From assembly GCA_045649455.1 (NCBI GenBank), contig JAZRPV010000051.1, positions 1-64,000 on the forward strand: a stretch of DNA of 64,000 bases, in the 5' to 3' direction. Position numbers and translations under genes: made by a program. The stretch's first letter is position 1. Each line of letters opens with the position of its first letter. Of the stretch, positions 34,630-43,580 are shown in pieces. A model generated the notes under the pieces. That model was given only the letters and a program-made list of their open reading frames with translations, was not told where the DNA came from and made no database searches. This stretch comes from JAEDES01 sp045649455. Its GTDB lineage: Bacteria; Bacillota_I; Bacilli_A; RF39; UBA660.

Positions 34630-36009
34630 TTATTTATTATATTCTTCAATTAAACCGATAAATTCTTCTTGTAATTCTTCTAATCTATCTTCTGTTTTTG
34701 CTTCAAATCTTGCAGTTAAGTTTGGACCTGTATTTGATGCTCTTACTAATGCCCATCCATCATCGAATAATACTTTAACGCCATCAATATTTATATAATT
34801 ATAATTCTTTGATTTAGCATATTCTTCAATTTTATCTACTATTTGGAATTTCATATCATCAGTTGATTTGAATTTTAATTCTTCTGTAGAATGATATCTT
34901 GTAATACCTTCTAATAATTCATCTACTGATTTATCTGTATGTGATAGGATTTCTAATAATCTTAATCCGGCATATAGTCCAGAATCAAATCCTGGGAATT
35001 TATCACGGAAATATACATGTCCTGATAATTCTCCACCAAATGGTATGTCTTCTTCTCTAACTTTTGCTTTAGTATATGAGTTACCTGTACGATAACATAA
35101 TCCTTTAGCTCCTAGTTTTTCTATTTCATCTGATAATGATTTAGAACATTTTACGTCATATAAGAATTCTTTTTTATCAACTTTATTTACAATATCTCTG
35201 ATGATTGCGATCATGTAATAATCAGTTGGGATAAATTCTAATGAGTTTGAGATTACTCCCATTCTATCTCCGTCACCATCAAATCCTAAACCAACATCCG
35301 CACCTACTTCTTGTACTTTTGCTTTTAATTGTTCAAGATTTTCTTCAATACATGGATCTGGATGGTGATTTGGGAATGTTCCATCACTTTTATCATTGAT
35401 TGCATATAAATCAATTGGGAACATACTATATAATTCTTTGGCAATTATACTAGATGCTCCATTTCCTGGATCAATTACAGCTTTTACTCTTCTTGGTCCA
35501 AAACTTAAACTATTTTTAAATAATTCTATATAATCATTAGTTACATCGTATTTAGTAAGTTTTCCAAGGTCGCCACCTGTTGCAAATTCACCTTTTTCAA
35601 TGTATGCTAGGAAATCTTGAATTTCTTGTCCTTTGCAGTTTCCATTTTCATCAAAAGCAAACTTGAATCCATTATCATCTTTTGGATTGTGAGATGCAGT
35701 TACCATTACACCACTATATACACCTAATTTAATACAAGCATAATAATACATAGGAGTTGTACATAGACCTAAAGAAATAATATCAATACCAGTCTCTATA
35801 ATACCTGCTGCTAGTGCATGATATAGAACAGGACCACTAATTCTGTTATCATGTCCAATTACACATGTAGTTTTACCAATACTTTTGATATAACTACCAA
35901 AACCTAGACCGATAGTATAAGCAGTATCTTCATCTATCTCAGTTGGATAAATACCTCTGATATCATATCCCCTAAATATATTTCTATTAATATTTTCTTT
36001 TATCTTCAT
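34630..36009 (-). CDS. Phosphomannomutase/phosphoglucomutase (alpha-D-phosphohexomutase)
   Basis: 459 residues. The phosphoserine loop is VMVTASHNPKDDNG (Ser near residue 103), the Mg-binding loop is LGFDGDGDRMG, and the sugar-specificity loop is GGELSGHVYF. The first 60 residues include RGYDIRGIYP, the substrate-loop start. It interconverts mannose- or glucose-1- and -6-phosphate to supply nucleotide sugars; which sugar is favoured is not clear from sequence. It is transcribed alone, with GAGGAGAAA before the ATG. Confidence 0.9.
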   Translation of the reverse strand: MKIKENINRNIFRGYDIRGIYPTEIDEDTAYTIGLGFGSYIKSIGKTTCVIGHDNRISGPVLYHALAAGIIETGIDIISLGLCTTPMYYYACIKLGVYSGVMVTASHNPKDDNGFKFAFDENGNCKGQEIQDFLAYIEKGEFATGGDLGKLTKYDVTNDYIELFKNSLSFGPRRVKAVIDPGNGASSIIAKELYSMFPIDLYAINDKSDGTFPNHHPDPCIEENLEQLKAKVQEVGADVGLGFDGDGDRMGVISNSLEFIPTDYYMIAIIRDIVNKVDKKEFLYDVKCSKSLSDEIEKLGAKGLCYRTGNSYTKAKVREEDIPFGGELSGHVYFRDKFPGFDSGLYAGLRLLEILSHTDKSVDELLEGITRYHSTEELKFKSTDDMKFQIVDKIEEYAKSKNYNYINIDGVKVLFDDGWALVRASNTGPNLTARFEAKTEDRLEELQEEFIGLIEEYNK

Positions 36010-36103
36010 TATATCTTTTTCTCCTCTTTGGATTATCCATCCTATTTCATTTTATCATATATTTAAATATAAGTCATTTATTTTAATTTTGGTTTACACA
36101 TAT

Positions 36104-36130
36104 AAAAAAGAACCCGAAGGTTCTTTTTTT
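36104..36130 (-). terminator. Terminator of the ABC exporter operon
   Basis: AAAAAAGAACC (36104-36114) pairs with GGTTCTTTTTT (36119-36129), loop CGAA. The stop of the last permease gene overlaps the stem base. Confidence 0.88.
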
Positions 36131-36905
36131 ATGATCCTGCAGATGTATATTTTTTCATACCTAAGTAGAAAATTATAATACATGGAATTATATAGATTAC
36201 TGTTACCAGTGGAGAGATGATATAAATTGGGTTATTTTTTATTCCTAAAATATATAATAATGGATAGTAATTAACAAATCCAAATGGAATTATGTATGTG
36301 AAGAAGAATATAAATCCTTTTTGGAAAATTCCAATTGGATATTGTGCCATATGTTTACCACCATCAGTAAAGACATTTCGTACTTCTAATCCTTTTACTG
36401 TTATGAAACAGTAAGCTGCTGCAAGGATAAAAATACTTAAGAAGATTAGTATAGAACTTATTATCATAAATAGTAAGGTAATTATTTTTTCGATTGTCCA
36501 TACTACATCTATATTTATTACGGCAATTCCTAAAATGATAAGAGATTGAATTAGACGAGATAATTTAATAAAACTTGTTTCTTGGCAGAATACTTGAAGA
36601 AGTATATTTCTTGGTCTAAGTAAAAGTCTATCAAATGATCCATCTACTATTAGATCATCAAATTTATCTATTCCTCTAAAGAATGTTTCACAGAATGAGA
36701 ATCCTGTTTGAATAATTCCAAATGTTAGAAGTACTTCATAAAGAGTAAATCCTTTTATATTTGAGAAGTTATCAAATAGACATAGTACTGTGAAATAATA
36801 TCCAAAGAAGACAAAGAATTGTGAGATGAAAGATAGAATAAAAGATATTTTATATTGTAATTCACTTTTTAGATGTACTTTAAAATATTTAAAATATAAA
36901 CTCAT
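36129..36905 (-). CDS. ABC-2 type permease subunit 2
   Basis: 258 residues with six hydrophobic helices, no ATP-binding motif. The order ATPase-permease-permease and the N-terminal FKVHLKSELQYKISFILSFISQFFVFFGYY are typical of the COG3694 (DUF990) permease family. It forms the membrane channel with the protein at 36907-37710. Substrate unknown. It starts 1 nt after the first permease, has GGAGGG upstream, and ends in the operon terminator. Confidence 0.82.
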   Translation of the reverse strand: MSLYFKYFKVHLKSELQYKISFILSFISQFFVFFGYYFTVLCLFDNFSNIKGFTLYEVLLTFGIIQTGFSFCETFFRGIDKFDDLIVDGSFDRLLLRPRNILLQVFCQETSFIKLSRLIQSLIILGIAVINIDVVWTIEKIITLLFMIISSILIFLSIFILAAAYCFITVKGLEVRNVFTDGGKHMAQYPIGIFQKGFIFFFTYIIPFGFVNYYPLLYILGIKNNPIYIISPLVTVIYIIPCIIIFYLGMKKYTSAGS

Positions 36906-36906
36906 A

Positions 36907-37710
36907 TTACCCTCCTTGTACTACTGTTTTCTTTAATGCTATTTTCATCAGTAGTCTTCCAAGTAATAGGATAATTACAATCCAGATAATTTGAACTATT
37001 ATTCCAATTAATCCTTCTTGTATTGAGATATTGCCAACGTATAATCTGAATGGGAAATCAGATATATATCTAAATGGTAATACATTTGAAATATTTTGTA
37101 AAAATTCTGGGAAGAATGGAATTGGTATTACTAAACCTGATAAGATATCAGTCATTACCATAAAAATATTTACAATTCCTTTTTCATCTAAAGTGAATAA
37201 ACAAATAATATGATATAGAAGTATTAAAAATACCATTAGGAATGCTGATAGAACTAATGTTACTAAGAATATTAAGAATCTTTCTGGAGAGATTGATAAA
37301 TCTAATCTAAAAGCATTTGGTAAGCATGATGCGAATAATAGAACTGGAAAACATCTTAATGTCAGATTAGAGATTCTTTCACCTAGTATTTTAGAAGTCC
37401 ACATTGAATAGATGTCTTGTGGACGACATAGTTCATAGGCAATATTTCCTTTTTTAATTAAATTTAAAATATCTTTATCTTTATACCACATATAAACCAA
37501 AGCGAAGAAAGCTTGGTTTAACCATAAGTAGCTTACTAATTCATCTATTGGCATTGGAAGTGAACCTGAACCTGAATTATAGAAAGCTACATAAACTGAA
37601 ATATAAACTATTCCGAAGAAAATTTGTGTTGATATTCCAGCAAGAGCAGCAGCTCGATATTGTAATCCTGTTTTAAACTTTAATTTAAAATAGGATAAGT
37701 AAGATGTCAT
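36907..37710 (-). CDS. ABC-2 type permease subunit 1
   Basis: 267 residues, six predicted helices. The opening SYFKLKFKTGLQYRAAALAGISTQIFFGIVYISVYVAFYNSG is typical of COG4587-type permeases, which pair with COG3694 and COG4586. Its ATG overlaps the ATPase stop (ATGA, 37707-37710), so translation is coupled. Related three-gene exporters move drugs, antibiotics or lipid-like molecules, but the cargo here cannot be told. Confidence 0.82.
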   Translation of the reverse strand: MTSYLSYFKLKFKTGLQYRAAALAGISTQIFFGIVYISVYVAFYNSGSGSLPMPIDELVSYLWLNQAFFALVYMWYKDKDILNLIKKGNIAYELCRPQDIYSMWTSKILGERISNLTLRCFPVLLFASCLPNAFRLDLSISPERFLIFLVTLVLSAFLMVFLILLYHIICLFTLDEKGIVNIFMVMTDILSGLVIPIPFFPEFLQNISNVLPFRYISDFPFRLYVGNISIQEGLIGIIVQIIWIVIILLLGRLLMKIALKKTVVQGG

Positions 37711-38687
37711 ATCTTATATTCCTCATATAACCTTACTATTAAATCATCAATATTTCCACTGTCGATATCAATGTCTATGATTGATATTTTTGAAGAAATT
37801 AGTTTTATGAAATCACTTATTTCTATTTTTCTTATATCAATTACATATTCAATTGTATCTTTTGTCTTATGTTCTTCTACGATGTAGTCTTTTTCTAATG
37901 TTAGTTTATCATTAGTTTTTATTGTTATTTTTCTTAGGTAGTCGTAATTATCTTTTAATTTCTTTAGGGTTCCATCGTATAAGACTTCTCCTTTTCCAAT
38001 TAAGATAATTCTTTTTGCAAGAGCTTCAATGTCTGCCATATCATGTGTTGTTAAAATGACTGTGACATTGTCTTTTTTATTTAGTTTTTTAATGAAGTCT
38101 CTTACTATTTTCTTTGAAATAGCATCTAGTCCAATTGTTGGTTCGTCTAAGAATAAGATCTTTGGACTGTGGATTAAGGAAGCTGCTATTTCACAACGCA
38201 TTCTTTGACCTAGGCTTAATTGTCTTACTGGTACATTGACAATATCTTTTAGGTTCAATAAGTCAATTAACTCATTTAACTTCTTTTGATATTTATCTTC
38301 TGGTATTTTATAAATATCTTTTAATAAATTAAATGTGTCTATAGCAGGTATATCCCACCATAATTGACTTCTTTGTCCGAAGACAACCCCAATTTGTCCT
38401 ACGTATTCTTTACGTTCTTTCCATGGTACTTTTTTATCAATTATGACAGAGCCGGAATCTGGAACAAGGATTCCCGATAGTACTTTAATAGTAGTTGATT
38501 TACCTGCCCCATTTGGGCCAATGTATCCTACTATTTCACCTTTCTTAATAGAAAAAGAAATATTGTTGATGGCTTTTACTTCTTTATATTTCCTATTAAA
38601 GAAAGTCTTTAAAGCTCCAAATTTTCCTTTTTCTTTTACTGGAACTTTAAAAGTTTTATTAATCTGCTTGACTTCGATGAATGACAT
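37707..38687 (-). CDS. ABC exporter ATPase
   Basis: 326 residues. Walker A GYIGPNGAGKSTT, Q-loop VVFGQRSQLWWD, signature LSLGQRMRCEIA, Walker B ILFLDEPTIGLDA, and the H-loop in TTHD. A C-terminal extension (about 235-326) with a domain of short beta strands ends DDLIVRLYEEYKI, as in the COG4586 group. It powers the two permeases. It starts the operon and stops with TGA overlapping the next ATG. It has a long structured leader, which resembles that of helD. Confidence 0.9.
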   Translation of the reverse strand: MSFIEVKQINKTFKVPVKEKGKFGALKTFFNRKYKEVKAINNISFSIKKGEIVGYIGPNGAGKSTTIKVLSGILVPDSGSVIIDKKVPWKERKEYVGQIGVVFGQRSQLWWDIPAIDTFNLLKDIYKIPEDKYQKKLNELIDLLNLKDIVNVPVRQLSLGQRMRCEIAASLIHSPKILFLDEPTIGLDAISKKIVRDFIKKLNKKDNVTVILTTHDMADIEALAKRIILIGKGEVLYDGTLKKLKDNYDYLRKITIKTNDKLTLEKDYIVEEHKTKDTIEYVIDIRKIEISDFIKLISSKISIIDIDIDSGNIDDLIVRLYEEYKI

Positions 38688-38861
38688 TTTTTCTTCAACT
38701 CCTTTCTGTGCAAAGAAGTTAAATAAATATAAGTCCTTAAGTTTTTACAAGACGCAAAAAATCACATATTTATTTATGTGTACCCTGTTGTAAATATATA
38801 AATTGTCACTTCTTTGCAAAAACGTCTATTTCAATATAAATCTTTTTTATTTTTTTGTCAA
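38688..38861 (-). promoter_or_regulatory. Promoter and structured leader of the ABC exporter operon
   Basis: Promoter TTGACA (-35, 38856-38861), 17-bp spacer, TATATT (-10, 38833-38838). The leader of about 140 nt can form nested stems: GCAAAGAAGT (38710-38719) with ACTTCTTTGC (38808-38817), TTTACAA (38744-38750) with TTGTAAA (38788-38794), and CACATA (38763-38768) with TATGTG (38775-38780). The outer stem would close next to the ribosome binding site (38693-38700). No known riboswitch class was recognised. Confidence 0.55.
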
Positions 38862-38873
38862 TAACTTTTTTTA

Positions 38874-38903
38874 AATAAAAAGAAACTAAGTAAATTAGTC
38901 TCT
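38874..38903 (-). terminator. Terminator of the 714-residue surface protein gene
   Basis: AGAAACTAA (38881-38889) pairs with TTAGTCTCT (38895-38903), one mismatch, with a T-run on the minus strand. It touches the stop codon. Confidence 0.6.
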
Positions 38904-41047
38904 TATTTTGCTTTTGAATTTAAATAATAGTTGTGTCTTGCGATAATTGTGTCTGTTGGCGATACATGATCATTAACTGATGTTGAATTACATACAAAAT
39001 AACTATCTCCTGTTGGACAATTGATATATGTGCTATAGAATGTAAGAGGTGTTCCCCATTTTGTAAATGTATTGTATTTGCTTTCTCCCCATTCTTGCCA
39101 AGTCATTCCGTCTTCAGCTAGGAAACCTCTTCCCTCTAAAGAAAAGACAATAAAATCTTTTTGTTCTTGAGCAATGTTTGTATCAATGTTTTCTTTAGAA
39201 ATAGTTATAACTGGTCGAATACCATATTCAACTTCGATATAACTTTCTCCACTTTCCGTCGTATCATATATTCCATTACTATAAATTGACATAAACCATA
39301 TTCCACCTAATTCAGAATATGTTCCTGTCCAATAATCTTCTCCTGTATATATCCATTGATATTCATCATTACATTCACTAAACATTTCACAGGCAAATGT
39401 GCTTGAATCATTTAATTCGTCATATGTAATTAGTCTTATATTATTTATTGATGCTCCATAATTTGTTAATGTGGTTTTATAATTATTTAAGTACTGAACA
39501 ATCATACTTTCATCATATATAGTTGTTCCTGCTTCATCTTGTTGTTTTGGAGATGTATCAAATGAAATATTCATTTCTGCAATCATTGTTACTGTATCTT
39601 CAGTGCTTGATATTGTTAGGAAGCATTCCTCACCAATACACACTTCACTACCAATAGTATCTAAATCTCCACTAATTAATCTTACTGGATTAGGTTCGTA
39701 TATTTCTTCTACAGGTATCTCTATAACAGGACGTACACCTAATGAAGAATTAGTTTCATAATAATGTTGTGTTATTTCTTTTGAATAACTTATAAAGCCA
39801 AGAACATAACCAAATTCACAGTCCATTGTGAACTCATTCATCCAATACGATGTATTAGTGATCCAACTTGGAGCATTATCACATTTAAACTCTACGCCCG
39901 GCATTCCACATGGTTCTTGCATACCTGTTGTTGCAATTATGTCACATTTATCAATGCAACCGTGAGAAACTAAAACATTCTTATCTATTAATTCAGCTGA
40001 AATAACATTTAAACCTTTATCTCTTAAATATGAGGCGTATGTAGCTATATAATTTAATACAATATCATTATTTTTTTCACATGTATTTTCACTTCCAAGT
40101 GCTGTAACACCTTTATATGTTGTTTGTCCTTTTGCATAACCAAGCATTGTAAGATTTTGCCTTCCAGTTGCGGAGTTCCCATATGATACCCATTGTGTAT
40201 TATATTCTCCACCAACATATAAATTATATTTAGCAAACATTTTTACATTTGTTCCATCATTTGAAATAATGTAAAAGCATTCATCTCCTACACAAATTTC
40301 ACTTCCTGGTTCATTGATTTTTCCGTTTACTAATGTAGCTGGTGGTACTTTTATTTTTATTTCAAGATTATTAAACACATTACTTATTGAGATGTTTTGT
40401 TCATTAGATATACTTTGATAATATGCAATTTCTGTTTCATTAGAGATAAATGTTACTCTTTTTAAGTTTTCTTTAAAAGTAATATTTAATGTTCCACCAT
40501 CAATTACTTCTGTTGGATAGTTATTGTTAGTTATACCATTATAAGTTACTTTGTGATATGTTCTGAAGACAAAGTTTAATTGAACTTGTCCTGAATATAC
40601 TGATGTTGTTGTAAGAGTTATTTCATAAGTCTTTTTTATAAAACCATTACATTTACCTGTATCGTCACATATTTTGTCATGTAAATTATAATCTTTTATT
40701 GAATAGTTTACTCCACTTGGTAGTCCTGTTATATCATATATTCCTATATCTACACTACCATAGTTTGTTATTTCTAAATAATATGTTATTTGAGAAGAAG
40801 AATTATTTAAATCTACTTCTGTAACAATATGATTTTTTCCGAATTCTTCATAATGAGATGTGGCGTTTGTTAAGTTAGCAAGTCTAAAGTTTGTTATTCT
40901 TACATCCGCTTCTGCTCTTGCATATGCGTCTCCTGATACAGTCATTGTTGAATTAATTGCAGAATAAGCAATTGTTTGAAAAGCCAATACGAAAAAGAAT
41001 AATAATACTAAATATAAAAATGTTTTGAATTTCTTATTCTTTTTCAT
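38903..41047 (-). CDS. Large TasA-like surface protein with two Cys-containing C-terminal modules
   Basis: 714 residues. A signal helix (about 8-30, KTFLYLVLLFFFVLAFQTIAYS) leads into SAINSTMTVSGDAYARAEADVRI, the same N-terminal pattern as two other proteins here. A beta-rich region follows to ~250. Two similar modules start with GSEICVGDECFYIISND and GSEVCIGEECFLTISS. Each contains a SYWMNEF or DYWTGTYSELGG patch and ends GVRPVIEI or GIRPVITI, the type seen in DUF6273-like lectin folds. It is probably displayed on the surface and held by disulfides. Its binding partner is unknown. It is transcribed alone. Confidence 0.7.
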   Translation of the reverse strand: MKKNKKFKTFLYLVLLFFFVLAFQTIAYSAINSTMTVSGDAYARAEADVRITNFRLANLTNATSHYEEFGKNHIVTEVDLNNSSSQITYYLEITNYGSVDIGIYDITGLPSGVNYSIKDYNLHDKICDDTGKCNGFIKKTYEITLTTTSVYSGQVQLNFVFRTYHKVTYNGITNNNYPTEVIDGGTLNITFKENLKRVTFISNETEIAYYQSISNEQNISISNVFNNLEIKIKVPPATLVNGKINEPGSEICVGDECFYIISNDGTNVKMFAKYNLYVGGEYNTQWVSYGNSATGRQNLTMLGYAKGQTTYKGVTALGSENTCEKNNDIVLNYIATYASYLRDKGLNVISAELIDKNVLVSHGCIDKCDIIATTGMQEPCGMPGVEFKCDNAPSWITNTSYWMNEFTMDCEFGYVLGFISYSKEITQHYYETNSSLGVRPVIEIPVEEIYEPNPVRLISGDLDTIGSEVCIGEECFLTISSTEDTVTMIAEMNISFDTSPKQQDEAGTTIYDESMIVQYLNNYKTTLTNYGASINNIRLITYDELNDSSTFACEMFSECNDEYQWIYTGEDYWTGTYSELGGIWFMSIYSNGIYDTTESGESYIEVEYGIRPVITISKENIDTNIAQEQKDFIVFSLEGRGFLAEDGMTWQEWGESKYNTFTKWGTPLTFYSTYINCPTGDSYFVCNSTSVNDHVSPTDTIIARHNYYLNSKAK

Positions 41048-41086
41048 ATCTTATACTCCTTATACTATTTCATTATAACATAACAA

Positions 41087-41113
41087 ATAAAAAAAATAAC
41101 TCTTTTGAGTTAT
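41087..41113 (-). terminator. Terminator of the transporter/uppP gene cluster
   Basis: ATAACTC (41096-41102) pairs with GAGTTAT (41107-41113), loop TTTT, with a T-run on the minus strand. Confidence 0.8.
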
Positions 41114-41117
41114 CTTT

Positions 41118-41885
41118 TTAATGATGATGTGTATGTGTTAGTGATGCAATTAATACTATTACTATACCAATGATAATTGATATGATAGTTGTTTTTTTAT
41201 TTGTTGATCCTTTTATACGAGGGATTAATTCATTTACTGTTATAAATAATAACATACCTAATGTTATAGATAGTAATATTCCTAAAACAATTGTATTTAA
41301 AGCAGTTATGTTTAGGAAATACATTATTAATCCTCCAATAAATGTTGTTGAAGATATTGCTAATACTGACAGGATTGATTTATAAATATTATCTTTTCCT
41401 TGGTATAGTGCAGATGTTATTACCATACCTAGAGGAATATTATGAAAACCAATTCCTAATAGTAGAGATATACCCATATTTGAATCAGTTATGATTGTTG
41501 AGTATACAGCCATACCTTCGATGATATTATGTAATGCTAAAGCGATTGCTGTCATAACACCAATATGAATTAAATTTTCTTTTCTTTCTTTTGGAGTCAT
41601 ATGTTCATCATCATGATCTGGAATGTAATCATCTAATGCTTTTAATATTACGAATCCTACGATTGTAAATACAATAAATAGATAGATATGTTTTAATCCT
41701 AAATGATGGATTATTTCTGGTAGTAGTTCAGTTAATATTAACATTATAATTACACCAAATGCTAAACCAATAGATGCTTCTACTACTTTTTCTTGTCTTT
41801 TAAATATTAATGCTAATACTGAACCTATTAAAATAAAGATTCCAAGTAATAGTGTTGTAAGTAATCCTAGTTTTGCAATATCCAT
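41118..41885 (-). CDS. ZIP-family metal transporter
   Basis: 255 residues with about eight helices. ZIP metal motifs are present: LALHNIIEGMAVY (helix IV) and GIGFHNIPLGMVI (helix V). The His/Asp-rich loop DDYIPDHDDEHMTPKE and a His-ended tail (THTHHH) fit metal binding. It takes up zinc or another divalent cation. It follows uppP by 1 nt and is thus in the ppaC-DUF368-uppP-ZIP operon. No metal regulator is apparent. Confidence 0.85.
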   Translation of the reverse strand: MDIAKLGLLTTLLLGIFILIGSVLALIFKRQEKVVEASIGLAFGVIIMLILTELLPEIIHHLGLKHIYLFIVFTIVGFVILKALDDYIPDHDDEHMTPKERKENLIHIGVMTAIALALHNIIEGMAVYSTIITDSNMGISLLLGIGFHNIPLGMVITSALYQGKDNIYKSILSVLAISSTTFIGGLIMYFLNITALNTIVLGILLSITLGMLLFITVNELIPRIKGSTNKKTTIISIIIGIVIVLIASLTHTHHH

Positions 41886-41886
41886 A

Positions 41887-42705
41887 TTACACTCCTAGTA
41901 ATACACATACTAATACTACTATAGCAATTAGTACTCTATAAATCATAAATATTTTAAAGTTATGATTATGTAAGTATTTTAATAAATATTTAATACATAA
42001 CATTCCAATTACAAATGAAATTATAATTCCAATTATAAATGTTGATAATTCTGCTGCAATTACTGTCCATGTAGTTTTTTCTAATAATTCTAATGCTACT
42101 GCTCCACATACAACTGGTGCAGATAAGAAGAATGAGAACTTTGCTGCATCTTCTCTATTTACTCCTAAAAGTCTTCCAGCAGCAATTGTTGTACCACTAC
42201 GAGAAAATCCAGGGATAAGTGCAAATACTTGACTACATCCAATTATGATTGCATCTTTTAATGTTATTGTTTTTAAATTTTTATCACTTTTACTTTTAGC
42301 ATCTGCTAGATAAATAATAATACCCATGATTGCAAGTGCTGCGGCAATAATATAATAATTATTTCTAATGATTCCTTCAATTATATCTTCAAATAGAAGT
42401 CCTGCTACTGCTGCTGGAATTGTTGCTACGATTAAATACCATAACATCTTTCCTTCATCATCTTTAACTCCTTTTGTTAAACCTTTTGTAATCATTGTAA
42501 TAAATTCTTTAAAGAAGAATACTCCTATTGCAAGAAGTGTTCCAAAGTGTAAGGCAATATCAAATGATAAAGCCATTTCTTGTGGCATAGATGCTCCTAT
42601 ACCAAAAATATCTCTAAATATAATTAAGTGTGCAGATGATGAGATTGGTAAGAACTCTGCGATTCCTTGTATGATTCCTAGTATGATTGTTTCTATAATT
42701 GACAT
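41887..42705 (-). CDS. uppP: Undecaprenyl-diphosphate phosphatase (BacA/UppP)
   Basis: 272 residues. The two family motifs are GIIQGIAEFLPISSSAHLII (with active-site Glu) and PGFSRSGTTIAAGRLLG (Ser/Arg). Eight or so hydrophobic helices. It removes a phosphate from undecaprenyl-PP, recycling the lipid carrier for peptidoglycan; overproduction gives bacitracin resistance. It overlaps no neighbours, lies 1 nt from both, and sits in an operon with DUF368, whose family transports undecaprenyl phosphate. Confidence 0.93.
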   Translation of the reverse strand: MSIIETIILGIIQGIAEFLPISSSAHLIIFRDIFGIGASMPQEMALSFDIALHFGTLLAIGVFFFKEFITMITKGLTKGVKDDEGKMLWYLIVATIPAAVAGLLFEDIIEGIIRNNYYIIAAALAIMGIIIYLADAKSKSDKNLKTITLKDAIIIGCSQVFALIPGFSRSGTTIAAGRLLGVNREDAAKFSFFLSAPVVCGAVALELLEKTTWTVIAAELSTFIIGIIISFVIGMLCIKYLLKYLHNHNFKIFMIYRVLIAIVVLVCVLLGV

Positions 42706-42706
42706 A

Positions 42707-43570
42707 TTACTTCTCTCCTAACTTATATCCAATTAATATTCCTAACGCTAAGAAGATAACTGCTGCAATTACATGTGGTATTGCAAAAATTCCTGTTCTT
42801 CCTGCTAAAGCTGCAATTGGGATTGCAATTATTGAAGATAGGATAAATCCTAATACTCCAAAATATGTTTTAACTTCATATTTTTCTAATAAGAATTCTA
42901 TTAGTTTTGATACTCCTACAATTCCTACTAAAATACCTAAACCGAATACTCCACCTGTTATTATATTTGTAAATAAATTATTAAATTTTGTTATTTCTGT
43001 TACTAATTCTAAGATTGGATAATAATAACCTAAAAGCATTAATACTAATGATCCTGATACTCCAGGAATTACCATTGTTGCTGCTGCAACTATTCCAACT
43101 AAGAATAATAAGATATATTCTAATATATTCATATTTGAAAGATTAGCAGTTAAGTTAATATTAAATAGTTGATCTGATAAAGCAAGAGTAATTACTAAAG
43201 CAAAAGTTAATCCTGCAATTATATAACTAGATGCTTTTTTAGATTCTTTAGTACCTTTAACTCTCTTATAAAGAAGTGGGACTCCACCTATTACCAATCC
43301 CATAAAGAATAGTGTTGTTGGTAATGGGAAATTTTTAAATGAAAAATCAATTACATTACTCATGGTAATTACTGCTAATACCATACCTATTCCTAATGGT
43401 AATAAAAATTTAATATTTTCTTTTAAATTAGATAGGAAATGTGAAATTGCTTTAATTAGTTTTTCATAAATACCTAATGTTAAAGCAAGTGTTCCTCCAC
43501 TTACTCCAGGTATTACATTTGCAATACCCATTATAAAACCTTTAATTACTAAAAATATATTTTCCTTCAT
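42707..43570 (-). CDS. DUF368-family undecaprenyl phosphate transporter
   Basis: About 287 residues with eight hydrophobic helices. The opening MGIANVIPGVSGGTLALTLGIYEKL and the second repeat MVIPGVSGSLVLMLLGYYYP are the DUF368 internal repeats. DUF368 proteins (PopT) have been shown to flip undecaprenyl phosphate back to the cytoplasm. Here the gene is directly before uppP, as fits one pathway. I placed the start at the ATG at 43570 with GGAGAACATT; the earlier start would overlap ppaC. Confidence 0.85.
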   Translation of the reverse strand: MKENIFLVIKGFIMGIANVIPGVSGGTLALTLGIYEKLIKAISHFLSNLKENIKFLLPLGIGMVLAVITMSNVIDFSFKNFPLPTTLFFMGLVIGGVPLLYKRVKGTKESKKASSYIIAGLTFALVITLALSDQLFNINLTANLSNMNILEYILLFLVGIVAAATMVIPGVSGSLVLMLLGYYYPILELVTEITKFNNLFTNIITGGVFGLGILVGIVGVSKLIEFLLEKYEVKTYFGVLGFILSSIIAIPIAALAGRTGIFAIPHVIAAVIFLALGILIGYKLGEK

Positions 43571-43580
43571 AATGTTCTCC

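Noticed and set aside
37707..38687. Possible use of TGA as Trp (mycoplasma code)
   Set aside because: All Trp positions in conserved motifs are TGG, and both TGA codons noted occur at tight gene overlaps (37707-37709, 53222-53224), where they serve as stops.
38688..38861. T-box or known riboswitch in the ABC leader
   Set aside because: The T-box sequence AGGGTGG and the conserved cores of the TPP, SAM, purine and other common classes are absent; reported only as structured leader.
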